From positions 24,390-88,389 of the forward strand of contig NZ_JZEX01000185.1 in the NCBI RefSeq assembly GCF_000969415.1: a stretch of DNA of 64,000 nt, given 5' to 3'. The notes beneath the pieces are model-generated. The model had not been told where the DNA came from. It ran no database searches and was given only the letters and a program-made list of their open reading frames with translations. The DNA comes from Devosia geojensis. Lineage in GTDB: Bacteria; Pseudomonadota; Alphaproteobacteria; Rhizobiales; Devosiaceae. The position numbers were made by a program, and so were the translations under genes. How positions within the stretch are numbered: the stretch's first letter is position 1; the number at the start of each line of letters is the position of its first letter. Positions 34,525-45,760 of this stretch are shown one piece after another.

Positions 34525-34553
34525 CTATAGGCAATAGAGGGGGTGAAGTCAAC
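34525..34553 (-). promoter_or_regulatory. Housekeeping promoter of rpmH
   Basis: On the minus strand GTTGAC (34553-34548), a 17-nt spacer and CTATAG (34530-34525), about 100 bp before the rpmH start. It matches the alphaproteobacterial sigma70 consensus and has the same hexamers as the rpsT promoter. Confidence 0.8.
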
Positions 34554-34683
34554 GCCGCCCGGCCGGATTCGCGCCAAGCGGCGATCGGGCGCGCTCGGAC
34601 GGGCAGGCCAACGCGGCCCGCCCGAAAACATCGCGAGGCGAGGGGGTTAGCCAAGGCTCGGCCGAGCCCTTATACTGGGGCGG

Positions 34684-36123
34684 ATGCGTGCACGTCCCCA
34701 AGTCCTGACCAATGTGCTGCCCGGGCGCTTTCGTGGGCTCTCGGTCAAGCTCATCGCCATGATCGTGGTGGTGATCCTGGGCGCCGGCATCGCCATCTAC
34801 GTGCCCTCTATCGCCAATTTCCGCCTCAACTGGCTGGACGACAGGCTGCGGGTGGGGGTGGTGGCCGCGCGCGTGCTCGATGCGGTGCCCGACGTCATGT
34901 CCCTGCCGAGAAGCCTCACCGACCGCCTGCTGACGGCGGCCGGGGCCGACGCCATCGTCTACCGGCGCGAGGGCCAGAGCCAGCTCATCGAGCTGGCCGA
35001 CGCGCCGACCCCGCGCGAGGCGGTGACCGCCGACATGCGCCAGCGCGATCCGCTGACGGTCATCGTCGGCGCCTTCGACACCATGCTTTCGGGCGGCGGG
35101 CGCACGCTGCGCATCGTCGGCTCGGGCGACGCCGACGAGAGCCTCGTCGAGCTCCTGATGCTGGAGCGCCCGCTCTATGTCGAGATGCTCGCCTATTCGC
35201 GCAACATCCTCATCCTTTCCTTCGTCATCGCCGGCATCACCGCCTTCGTCCTCTACGTCTTCGTTTCCCAGCTCTTCATCCGCCCGGTCGAGCGGCTGAC
35301 GCAGAACATCCTCGCCTTCCGGCAGGCGCCCGAGGACGGCACCCTCATCATCACCCCGACGAGCCGGCGCGACGAGATCGGCATCCTCGAGCGCGAGCTC
35401 GCCGCCATGGAGGCCGAGATCTATTCCATGCTCCGCCAGCGCCGGCACCTGGCCGATCTCGGCCTCGCCGTCGCTAAGATCAACCACGACCTGCGCAACA
35501 CCCTGACCTCGGCGCAGCTGCTCTCCGACCAGGTGGTGGCGCTCGACGATCCCAAGATCCAGCGACTGGCTCCGCGCCTCGTCAACACGCTCGACAAGGC
35601 CATCGGCTTTGCCCAGTCGGTGCTCGACTACGGGCGCGAGAGCGCGACCCCGCCGCAGCCCCGCCCCGTCGACCTGCACGCCCTCGTCGAGGACGCCGCG
35701 TTCGACGCGGGGCTCGCCGGCCATCCGAGCGTCGTCTTTGCCAACGAGGTTCCGGCGGACCTCCACGTCAATGTCGATGCCGGGCAGATGACGCGGGTGC
35801 TGGTCAACCTCGTCAAGAACGCCCGCGAGGCGCTGGAGGCGGCCGGCAGCCGCGTCCCCGCGCCCGCCATCGCCGTCACGGCCGGCGAGACCGGCGAGGG
35901 CGTGACCATCTCGGTTTCCGACAACGGCCCGGGGCTGCCGCCACGGGCGCGCGCCAACCTCTTCGTCGCCTTCGAGGGTTCGGCCCGCGCCGGCGGCACC
36001 GGGCTCGGCCTCGCCATCGCGCGCGAGCTGACCGAAGGCCATGGCGGCCGTCTCATCCTCGCCGACGTGCCCACCGGCACCCGTTTCGACATCCTGCTGC
36101 CGGCAAGCGCATTGGTGCGCTGA
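34684..36123 (+). CDS. Orphan sensor histidine kinase
   Basis: Predicted 479 aa. Membrane helices at about 22-42 and 174-197 flank a periplasmic domain of about 130 residues. HAMP is at about 198-250 and the phosphoacceptor His268 lies in KINHDLRNTLTSAQLLSD. The ATPase part has N-box NLVKNAREAL, G1 DNGPGLP and G2 GGTGLGLAIARELTEGHGG. It is a canonical HWE-unrelated HisKA-type kinase, but no response regulator is adjacent. The gene faces away from rpmH and stands before a tRNA gene. The signal is unknown. Confidence 0.92.
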   Translation: MRARPQVLTNVLPGRFRGLSVKLIAMIVVVILGAGIAIYVPSIANFRLNWLDDRLRVGVVAARVLDAVPDVMSLPRSLTDRLLTAAGADAIVYRREGQSQLIELADAPTPREAVTADMRQRDPLTVIVGAFDTMLSGGGRTLRIVGSGDADESLVELLMLERPLYVEMLAYSRNILILSFVIAGITAFVLYVFVSQLFIRPVERLTQNILAFRQAPEDGTLIITPTSRRDEIGILERELAAMEAEIYSMLRQRRHLADLGLAVAKINHDLRNTLTSAQLLSDQVVALDDPKIQRLAPRLVNTLDKAIGFAQSVLDYGRESATPPQPRPVDLHALVEDAAFDAGLAGHPSVVFANEVPADLHVNVDAGQMTRVLVNLVKNAREALEAAGSRVPAPAIAVTAGETGEGVTISVSDNGPGLPPRARANLFVAFEGSARAGGTGLGLAIARELTEGHGGRLILADVPTGTRFDILLPASALVR

Positions 36124-36406
36124 GGCGTTCGCCGGCTCATCGAAACGCAGAACGATCTTTTGTCGTATCGTCACGTTCCTGCACCGAAAGACCTGGCGTT
36201 CCCTTTTTGCCGAAACGCTTCGAAGGTCATTCGCCGAGCCGGATTCGGGCACCGCCCGCCCGTCGGCCGGGGCGCGGAACCGATGCACATTTCTTGGGTC
36301 GAACCGCTTGCATATCGCCAAGCGCCCATGTATGGGTTTGCCCGCTTCGCAAAGAGCGGCCCACAGCCGCCCTGCGAACGCTTCAGCCGGGTCCATCCCG
36401 GCCCGC

Positions 36407-36483
36407 GCGCCCGTAGCTCAGCTGGATAGAGCACCAGACTACGAATCTGGGGGTCAGGAGTTCGAATCTCTTCGGGCGCGCCA
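36407..36483 (+). tRNA. tRNA-Arg (anticodon ACG)
   Basis: The 77-nt cloverleaf reads GCGCCCG at the 5' acceptor, pairing with CGGGCGC, discriminator G and encoded CCA. The anticodon loop is CTACGAA (ACG), and the T-arm contains TTCGAAT. The D-arm GCTCAGCTGGATAGAGC is normal. Wobble A is expected to become inosine by TadA. Confidence 0.97.
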
Positions 36484-36670
36484 TTTTGCTTCCAGCCAGC
36501 TGCCCGACATCTCGTTTGCCACGCTATCCCGTTCGCACCGCAAGGTCCGCGTGTGAATGAGAATGGCAACCGGCCGCGCCGGTGTCCTGCATCAGGGATG
36601 GAAACCGAGCTTTAGAAACGTCCCGGCCAGCTTTTGGGCGCACGATGAGTGTCAACCCGAGGAGGAAGAC

Positions 36671-36763
36671 GAATGGCGGAGAGAGAGGGATTCGAACCCT
36701 CGAGACGGTTACCCGCCTACACACTTTCCAGGCGTGCGCCTTCGACCACTCGGCCATCTCTCC
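36671..36763 (-). tRNA. tRNA-Ser (anticodon GGA)
   Basis: The 93-nt tRNA has acceptor GGAGAGA/TCTCTCC, discriminator G, encoded CCA, anticodon GGA in CTGGAAA, a long variable arm (class II, as expected for serine) and T-loop TTCGAATC. It is convergent with tRNA-Arg. Confidence 0.97.
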
Positions 36764-36818
36764 GCAGCGCGCGCCGGACCATGGGGCCGGTTCCCGAAGG
36801 GGTGCGCGAGCGGGCGCA

Positions 36819-36846
36819 ATATAGCCACTAAAGTTCGCCGCGCAAG
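36819..36846 (-). promoter_or_regulatory. Probable promoter of tRNA-Ser
   Basis: Minus strand CTTGCG (36846-36841), 16-nt spacer, CTATAT (36824-36819), 55 bp upstream of the mature 5' end. Confidence 0.55.
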
Positions 36847-36981
36847 GGATCACAAGCGCGCGTTCAGCATTGTTTTGGAGCCGGACCGATCCCATCTTGT
36901 TCGCGATCGGGCGGGCATGGCAAAATCACGGGCAGGATCAAAGGCAGGCCGGCGACGGCGATGCCGGCAAGGGAAGTTTCG

Positions 36982-37305
36982 ATGCGGCTTGTCCTGAGGG
37001 TTGTGGGTACCTGGCTCATCGGCCTTGCCATCGTGCTCATCGTCATCGACGGCACCAAGTCCCTGGCGGCCAACGGGCTGGTGATGACGCCGTTCGGGGA
37101 GACCTGGAGCACGCTCCATGCGGCCAGCCTCGAGGCGGTGCGCGACTTTCTTGCCACACGCTTCTTCTCGAACCTGCTCGATGCCGTGTTCGCCGCAATT
37201 CTGACCTATCCGGCCTTCGCCGTCGTCGGCGTACCGGGCATCATGCTGGCGCTGATGGGCAGGAAGCCCCGCCAGTACCAGTTCGTCGAGACCGAGCGCG
37301 TCTAG
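36982..37305 (+). CDS. Small two-helix membrane protein
   Basis: Predicted 107 aa from the ATG at 36982, preceded by GGGAAG. Hydrophobic helices lie at about 7-23 and 66-92 with a soluble loop between. The motif GTKSLAANGLVMTPFGETW and the end MGRKPRQYQFVE recur in Rhizobiales proteins of unknown function. No catalytic residues are visible. It is 30 bp upstream of msrA and could be cotranscribed. Confidence 0.75.
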   Translation: MRLVLRVVGTWLIGLAIVLIVIDGTKSLAANGLVMTPFGETWSTLHAASLEAVRDFLATRFFSNLLDAVFAAILTYPAFAVVGVPGIMLALMGRKPRQYQFVETERV

Positions 37306-37335
37306 CCGCCCGCTTCGACAGAAAGGATCCTTTCC

Positions 37336-37991
<656 letters not shown>

Positions 37992-37995
<4 letters not shown>

Positions 37996-38372
37996 GCCTC
38001 CACACGCGCGCCGGTTTTACCGATTTCGTCACGGGCCTGCCGGGCGTGACCGTCCATGAGCAATGGGAGAGCCTTGTCGCCAAGGTCGGCGGCAAGGCCT
38101 TCGCGCTCCTCGGCGACGGCAGCTGGCAGGTGGTGTTCAAGGTGCCCGAGGAGACCTTCGAGATCCTGACGACGCAGGAGGGTGTCGTCCAGGCCGCGTA
38201 CTTCGCCAAGCGGCAATGGGTGAGCGTCGAGCGCGGCGCGCTGGACGACGAGGCGCTCAAGGCCTATGTCGCGCGCTCCCACCGCACCATCGCCGGCAAG
38301 CTGACCCGCAAGATACAGGCCGAGCTCGGGCTCGAGGCCTATCTCGCCGAGGCGTCGGGCAGAACCGCATAG
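37992..38372 (+). CDS. MmcQ/YjbR family DNA-binding-like protein
   Basis: Predicted 126 aa with an ATGA overlap to msrA. Features are [55 protein letters not shown] and [23 protein letters not shown]. This matches the YjbR fold, related to type II secretion chaperone-like CyaY-like domains. The biochemical role of the family is not settled. Its 3' end overlaps the convergent membrane-protein gene by 34 bp. Confidence 0.82.
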
Positions 38373-40141
38373 ACCTCGAGCGGTCCGCCGAGGCTGACGT
38401 CGGCAAGCCAGGGCGGCAGTGCGCCTGCCGCCCGCAGGCGCACGAAGGAATCGTCGGCCGCGTCCGCCAGTCCCAGCATTTCCGGCATCGCCGGGCAGAC
38501 GACGACGAGGCCGATGCCGCGCCGGTCGAGGATGCCGCGCGCCTCCGCGACAGGCGCGTTGAAGAAGGCGAAGGCGTCGAGGACGCCCGCCTCGTTGCGG
38601 TGGTAGGGCGCGGCGACGACCGAATGGGGCGTTTCGAGCAGCAGATGCGAGCCGAGGTCGATCGGGGCCATGATCCGCTCGGGCGGCAGGGCGGCGAGAT
38701 CGGCGAACGCGGGCGGCATCAGGCATTGGGCGCGTTCGGCGCGCGTTTCCATCACCTGTTGCGCCGGGCTCGGCACGAGCCACACCACGGCACTGACGGC
38801 GACGGTGACGAGAACGCCGGCAAAGCCGAACCAGCCGGCGACGAGCGCGGCCCCCGCACCCGGCGCGCGGGTTGTGAGATAGCGCTCCTGCAGGCCGGCG
38901 ATGAGCCAGGCGGCGGCGGGAATGGCGGGCATGGTGGCGAGCCGGGCGCCGCGCACCTGCAGCAGCATCACGAGCGTCGCGAACCCGAGAAAGAGCGCGA
39001 GCACAAGCCATTCCGCCCGGCCCTCGCGCGAGGCGAAGGCGTGCCGGCAGATGACGGCGAGGCCGAGCAATGGCGGGATGCCGACGGCCAGCGTATAGGC
39101 GGGCAGTTCGAAAAGGCTCGCCCACCAGGGCTTGGCCTCGGCGATGGCGTCGATCCAGTTGGTGACGAGCCAGGGGGCGACGGCGGCGTAAGGGCCTTTG
39201 AGGCACTCGGGGAAGAGCGCGAAGACGAGGCCCATGGCCGCAAGTCCCGCGCCGATGCCGAGAGCGAACCGCAGCGGCCAGCCGCGAGGCCGGGCGCCGA
39301 GCGCCGCGAGCGCGACGAACGCCGTTCCCGTCGCGGCGGCGGCCGTCACATAGCTGATCGAGAGCGCATCGCATGCCGGCGCCAGCCAGCGCTCCGGCGG
39401 CAGGGCGATGGCGAGATGGACGAGGGCGGCTCCGGCGAACGAAAGGCCGAAATCGCGGACCGGCCGGCTCCCGTCCGGCATGAAGATCCAGACGAGCCCG
39501 TAGGCGAGGATGGCGGCGGCGATCGCGGGAAGCGATTCCGTGCCGATGGCGAGGGCCGTGGCGCAGAGAACGCCGGCGAGAACGGCGAACCCCGGACGCT
39601 TCAGGCTCTCGACCGCGGCCCAGGCGATGGCGAGGGTGAGGACGATCTGCACGTTGTGATGATCGATCCGGCCCGGCGGGAACTCGTTGGTGACCGCTGG
39701 GCTGAGGATCGGCAGGATCAGCGCCGGCAGCAGGCCCGCAGGCCCTGCGAGCCGCAGCGCGAACCGGGCGCTGACCCACAGCAGCACGGCAAAGAGCAGG
39801 AGCGGCCAGGCATAGGCGGCAAAGATCTCCGCGCCCGCTGGGCCGGCGAAGGGCCGCGCGACGAGGATCAGGAGGGCGATGGGCAGGTCTATCAGGCGCG
39901 ACCAGTGGATCTCGGCGCCCCACGGGGTGTTGAGCCGGTGCTGGACGATGTCGTACCAGCCCTGGCCGGCGAGGAGGTCCCGCACCACGACCATGCGCAT
40001 GGCGTCGTCCGTGTCGGCCAGGAGCGGCGCATCGGCGGCGCCGAGCCGGTCGCGCAGGATGAAGATCGCCGCCGCCGCCAGGAACGCCAGGGCGAAGAGC
40101 GGCCAGTCGATCGCGCGGCGGTCTGCGGCGGGCGGCGTCAT
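38339..40141 (-). CDS. Large multi-pass membrane protein, GT-C glycosyltransferase-like
   Basis: Predicted 600 aa from the ATG at 40141. About 11-13 membrane helices precede a C-terminal soluble domain of about 130 residues. The first extracytoplasmic loop has LADTDDAMRMVVVRDLLAGQGWYDIVQHRL and HWSRLIDLP, and a later loop has FPPGRIDHHNVQ; an acidic pair in loop 1 is typical of GT-C enzymes such as oligosaccharyltransferases. I infer transfer of a polyprenyl-linked sugar on the periplasmic side. No acceptor or partner gene is adjacent. A conserved family of unknown function is the alternative. Confidence 0.72.
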   Translation of the reverse strand: MTPPAADRRAIDWPLFALAFLAAAAIFILRDRLGAADAPLLADTDDAMRMVVVRDLLAGQGWYDIVQHRLNTPWGAEIHWSRLIDLPIALLILVARPFAGPAGAEIFAAYAWPLLLFAVLLWVSARFALRLAGPAGLLPALILPILSPAVTNEFPPGRIDHHNVQIVLTLAIAWAAVESLKRPGFAVLAGVLCATALAIGTESLPAIAAAILAYGLVWIFMPDGSRPVRDFGLSFAGAALVHLAIALPPERWLAPACDALSISYVTAAAATGTAFVALAALGARPRGWPLRFALGIGAGLAAMGLVFALFPECLKGPYAAVAPWLVTNWIDAIAEAKPWWASLFELPAYTLAVGIPPLLGLAVICRHAFASREGRAEWLVLALFLGFATLVMLLQVRGARLATMPAIPAAAWLIAGLQERYLTTRAPGAGAALVAGWFGFAGVLVTVAVSAVVWLVPSPAQQVMETRAERAQCLMPPAFADLAALPPERIMAPIDLGSHLLLETPHSVVAAPYHRNEAGVLDAFAFFNAPVAEARGILDRRGIGLVVVCPAMPEMLGLADAADDSFVRLRAAGALPPWLADVSLGGPLEVYAVLPDASAR

Positions 40142-40279
40142 GGCTAGCTCATCCCCGACATGAGGTGCTCCGACCATGCGGCAGCCGCGTTAAGATCGCT
40201 TGAAGAGGCGCTGCTGCAAGTTGGCAGAACAACGCCCGCAGGCACAATCGGCCCCTCTCATCGAGGGGAGGGAAGCGAC

Positions 40280-40306
40280 AAAAAAGGCGGCATCAGATGC
40301 CGCCTT
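40280..40306 (-). terminator. Rho-independent terminator of the peroxiredoxin gene
   Basis: AAGGCGGCAT (40284-40293) pairs with ATGCCGCCTT (40297-40306) around a 3-nt loop, and on the minus strand six T residues follow. It lies 35 bp after the peroxiredoxin stop. Confidence 0.88.
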
Positions 40307-40340
40307 GAGTGTCAGGGAGAAACAAAGAAAAGGGCTGTGA

Positions 40341-40976
40341 TCAGCCCTGGGGCTGGGGAACAACCCGCAGATAGGGTTTGAGTTCCTTCCAGCCGCCGGG
40401 GAATTTCTCGCGCGCCGCTTCGTTGGAGACCGCCGGCACGATGATCACGTCCTCGCCGTTCTTCCAGTTCACCGGGGTGGCCACCTGGTGCTTGGCGGTC
40501 AGCTGCAGGCTGTCGATGACGCGCAGGACCTCGTCGAAATTGCGGCCGGTCGAGGCCGGGTACTCGATCTTCAGTTTGACCTTCTTGTCCGGCCCGATGA
40601 CGAAGACCGAGCGCACCGTCAGGTTGTCGCTGGCGTTCGGGTGGATCATGTCGTAGAGCGTAGCGACCTTCTTGTCGTGGTCGGCGAGCAGGGGAAAGTT
40701 GAGCGTTGCGCCCTGCGTCTCGGCGATGTCGGCGGCCCAGCCGGCATGATCCTCGAGCTTGTCGACGGAAAGGCCGAGGACCTTGACGCCGCGCTTGTCG
40801 AACTCGGGCTTCAGCTTGGCGGTGTAGCCGAGCTCGGTGGTGCAGACGGGCGTGAAGTTCTTGGGATGCGAGAAGAGCACCGCCCAGGAGCCGTCGATGT
40901 AGTCGTGGAAATGGATCGGCCCTTCGGTCGAATCCACGGTGAAGTCTGGGGCGATGTCGCCGATCAGGATTGCCAT
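40341..40976 (-). CDS. 1-Cys peroxiredoxin (Prx6 type)
   Basis: Predicted 211 aa from MAILIGDIAPDFTVDS. The peroxidatic Cys45 is in SHPKNFTPVCTTELG, with the Prx6 feature LLADHDKKVATLYDMI and a long C-terminal domain containing HQVATPVNWKNGEDVII. No resolving Cys is evident. It reduces peroxides in the cytoplasm using an external thiol. It is monocistronic with a clear terminator. Confidence 0.94.
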   Translation of the reverse strand: MAILIGDIAPDFTVDSTEGPIHFHDYIDGSWAVLFSHPKNFTPVCTTELGYTAKLKPEFDKRGVKVLGLSVDKLEDHAGWAADIAETQGATLNFPLLADHDKKVATLYDMIHPNASDNLTVRSVFVIGPDKKVKLKIEYPASTGRNFDEVLRVIDSLQLTAKHQVATPVNWKNGEDVIIVPAVSNEAAREKFPGGWKELKPYLRVVPQPQG

Positions 40977-41145
40977 GATGTGTCCCTCACTCTCTTTGTC
41001 GGGAGTGCCTTGATGTTGCTCCATCATATCGTTCGGCCGACGACTGAATGAAGCGGCAGAAAGCGGAATGTTTTTGTGCCCGCAACCGGTTCGGCGCGAG
41101 ATGGTTCCACCGACCGCAATGGTCGCGAACACGGACGAGAACCGG

Positions 41146-41664
41146 CTATTGCGCGGCCTGCGGCGCGCCCTCGCGCCAGGTGACGTCCGCGTTGGCGAGG
41201 GGGATCACCGAGAGGGACATCTTGCCCGAGCCCTGCTGGAGCTCGCGCGCATGGGCGAGATAGACTAGGGCGTTGTTCTGCGCATCGTAGATGCGCGAGA
41301 CGCGCAGGCTCTTCCAGACGATCGAGCGCCCTTCGCGGAAGATCTCCTCGCCGCCCGCCCGGGTCGAGATGTCGCCGATGACGATGGGGCCTGCGGCCGA
41401 GCAGTCGAGAGCCGAATAGGACGGGTCCTCGAACCAGTTGCCCTGCTGCAGCCGGTCGATCAGCGAGCGCGAGAAATAGGCGACATGGCAGACGACGCCC
41501 TCGACCTGCGGATCCGCCACCGCCTCGACCACCACGTCGTTGCCGGTCCAGTCGACCGACACGCTGCCCACCTCGCGCGGATCCGAACAGGCCGCGAGCA
41601 GCGCCAGAAGCGCTGCGGGCAGGATGAACTTGGCGAAGCGGTGAACCATTGCCGGCGTCTCCAT
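41146..41664 (-). CDS. creA: CreA family protein, probable lipoprotein
   Basis: Predicted 172 aa. The N-terminus PAALLALLAACSDP has a lipobox with Cys26. The body has the CreA pattern VDWTGNDVVVEAVADPQVEGVVCHVAYFSR, DCSAAGP and VWKSLRVSRIYDAQNNALVYLAHAREL. CreA is an exported protein of unknown biochemical role named after the creABCD locus; creBCD are not here. It is divergently placed relative to nothing obvious and follows gyrB by about 70 bp on the same strand. Confidence 0.88.
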   Translation of the reverse strand: METPAMVHRFAKFILPAALLALLAACSDPREVGSVSVDWTGNDVVVEAVADPQVEGVVCHVAYFSRSLIDRLQQGNWFEDPSYSALDCSAAGPIVIGDISTRAGGEEIFREGRSIVWKSLRVSRIYDAQNNALVYLAHARELQQGSGKMSLSVIPLANADVTWREGAPQAAQ

Positions 41665-41732
41665 TTGTCGAGCGACAATCAGATGCGCATCCCAAAGCCG
41701 CCCTGCAAGGGCATGGCCGAAGACCTGTGCCC

Positions 41733-44204
<2,472 letters not shown>

Positions 44205-44296
44205 TTAGCCGGTTGGTCCGTTGTAACGGATCGGGGGGTTATCCCCAAGCAAAATGGCCGTTTGAGGCCGGTTTGCAGGGGACAAGCGGCGGGGTT

Positions 44297-45421
44297 TCAG
44301 GGCTCGGGCAGCAGGCGTCCGTCCCTGACCGTCACCCGTTGCGCCCGGCCCTCGAGGGCGGCGAACAGCATCGGGTCCGTGCCGGTCAGGAAACACTGGG
44401 TGCCGAGCGCGTCGAGGGCGGAAAACAGGGCCCTGCGGCGATCGGGATCGAGATGGGCGGCGACCTCGTCGAGCAGCAGGAACGGGGCGATGCCGGCGCG
44501 CTGGCGGACGAGTCGTGCATGGGCGAGGACGAGGCCGATAAGGAGTGCCTTCTGCTCGCCGGTCGACCCCAGGGCCGCCGGCACGCCCTTCTGGGCGTAG
44601 GTGACGTCGAGATCGACGCGGTGTGGTCCATATATGGTGCGTCCGGCGGCCCGATCAAGCCCGCGCGAGGCCGCCCAGAGGGCCTTGAGCTCGGCTTCGA
44701 GGGCCGTCGAGGCGAGGGGTTCGGGCCGATCCTCGAACAGCGGCGTCAGCGAGAGATGGGCGGCCGGAAAGCTCGTATCCTCGAGGCTTTGCGCGATCAG
44801 CGCCTGCAGGTGCGAAAGGCTGTCGGTGCGCGAGAGATGGACGGCGGCGGCGTATTCGGCCAGCTGCGTCTCGGTCGCATCGAGCCAGCGCGAATCGCCC
44901 CCCTCCTCCAGCAGCTTGTTGCGGGCGCGCATGGCCTTCTCGTAGTCGGCGACGGCCGCCGAGTGGCTGGGGATGAGGGTGGTCACCAGCCGGTCGAGAA
45001 AGCGCCGCCGCTCGCTTGCCGGGCCCGCGAACAGCCCGTCCATCGACGGCGTCAGCCAGAGGACGCGCAGGTATTCGCTCATCGCCTCGACCGAGCGGGC
45101 ATTGGCCCCGTTGATCCGCACCCGCCGCGCCCCGTCGCCGGGCGCGCCGCCCGTGCCGATGTCGACAGGCCCGTCCCCCGTCTCGATCGTCGCGGCGACC
45201 GCCCAGGAGACGTCGCTGCCCTGGGCCTGCACCGTCTCGAAACTGGCGCGGCGAAGACCCCGGCCGGGCGCGAGCAGCGAGATGGCCTCGAGCAGGTTCG
45301 TCTTGCCCGCCCCGTTGGGACCGGTCAGCACCAGGTGGCGCTGATCGAGGTCGAGCGCGGCCGAGACGTAGTTGCGGAAAGCTGTGAGGCGCAGGCGCGA
45401 GATGTGGCGGGAGGGGGTCAC
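44297..45421 (-). CDS. recF: DNA replication and repair protein RecF
   Basis: Predicted 374 aa from a GTG at 45421, which has a GGGGAGG ribosome site about 11 bp upstream. The first residues RLRLTAFRNY and Walker A GPNGAGKTNLLEAI are typical. Walker B LLLDEVAAHLDPDRR and the signature loop ALGSTGEQKALLIGLVLAHA follow. RecF is an SMC-like ATPase that loads RecA at gaps. It lies between dnaN and gyrB, but unlike many genomes a 340-bp repeat-filled gap separates it from dnaN. Confidence 0.95.
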   Translation of the reverse strand: MTPSRHISRLRLTAFRNYVSAALDLDQRHLVLTGPNGAGKTNLLEAISLLAPGRGLRRASFETVQAQGSDVSWAVAATIETGDGPVDIGTGGAPGDGARRVRINGANARSVEAMSEYLRVLWLTPSMDGLFAGPASERRRFLDRLVTTLIPSHSAAVADYEKAMRARNKLLEEGGDSRWLDATETQLAEYAAAVHLSRTDSLSHLQALIAQSLEDTSFPAAHLSLTPLFEDRPEPLASTALEAELKALWAASRGLDRAAGRTIYGPHRVDLDVTYAQKGVPAALGSTGEQKALLIGLVLAHARLVRQRAGIAPFLLLDEVAAHLDPDRRRALFSALDALGTQCFLTGTDPMLFAALEGRAQRVTVRDGRLLPEP

Positions 45422-45449
45422 TTCAGCAGAGCCTCCCCTGTCGCGGCTT

Positions 45450-45565
45450 ACCCCCCTCCCAGCCTCCCCCGCAAGGGGGGAGGTGTAGTCCGGTTCTTCT
45501 GGCAGAATCGTGCCACAACCACTGAGCGGCACCTCCCCCCTTGCGGCGGAGGCCGGGAGGGGGGT
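45450..45565. repeat. Family D palindromic element D1
   Basis: Arms ACCCCCCTCCCAGCCTCC and CACCTCC/CTTGCGG with inverted counterparts at 45530-45565 enclose about 45 bp with TTCTTCTGGCAGAATC. The arms are themselves hairpins (CCTCCCCC-GCAA-GGGGGGAGG). It fills the first half of the recF-dnaN gap. Confidence 0.7.
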
Positions 45566-45601
45566 GGGACTTGGCGAGGTGCGATGAGGAGCCCTGCGGG
45601 G

Positions 45602-45734
45602 AAGGCCCCCTCACCCGGCGCTTCGCGCCGACCTGTCCCCCCAGGGAGAGGTGTAGGGCGCACGGGCGGCGGGACGGCACCACCTCTCCCTCTGGAGGAG
45701 AGGTCGGCCCGTTCGGGCCGGGTGAGGGGGCCTT
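45602..45734. repeat. Family D palindromic element D2
   Basis: AAGGCCCCCTCACCCGG (45602-45618) is matched by an inverted copy ending at 45734. Internal hairpins CGGCGC-TTCG-GCGCCG-like and GGCCCG-TTCG-GGCC occupy corresponding places in each arm. It fills the second half of the recF-dnaN gap and ends 27 bp before dnaN. Confidence 0.75.
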
Positions 45735-45760
45735 GTGCCAGTTCAAGGAGGAGCGCGTCC

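Noticed and set aside
36407..36763. tRNA genes as attachment site for an integrated element
   Set aside because: No integrase, no partial tRNA repeat and no foreign cargo are visible around the two tRNA genes.
40243..40275. Further copy of the family A repeat after the large membrane-protein gene
   Set aside because: Only CCCCTCTCATCGAGGGGAGG is similar; it lacks the rest of the element and may be chance or a remnant.
41146..41664. creABCD two-component locus
   Set aside because: Only a CreA-like gene is present; creB, creC and creD are not adjacent.
44238..44250. DnaA box near gyrB (TTATCCCCA)
   Set aside because: A single site with a mismatch at a critical base; expected by chance.
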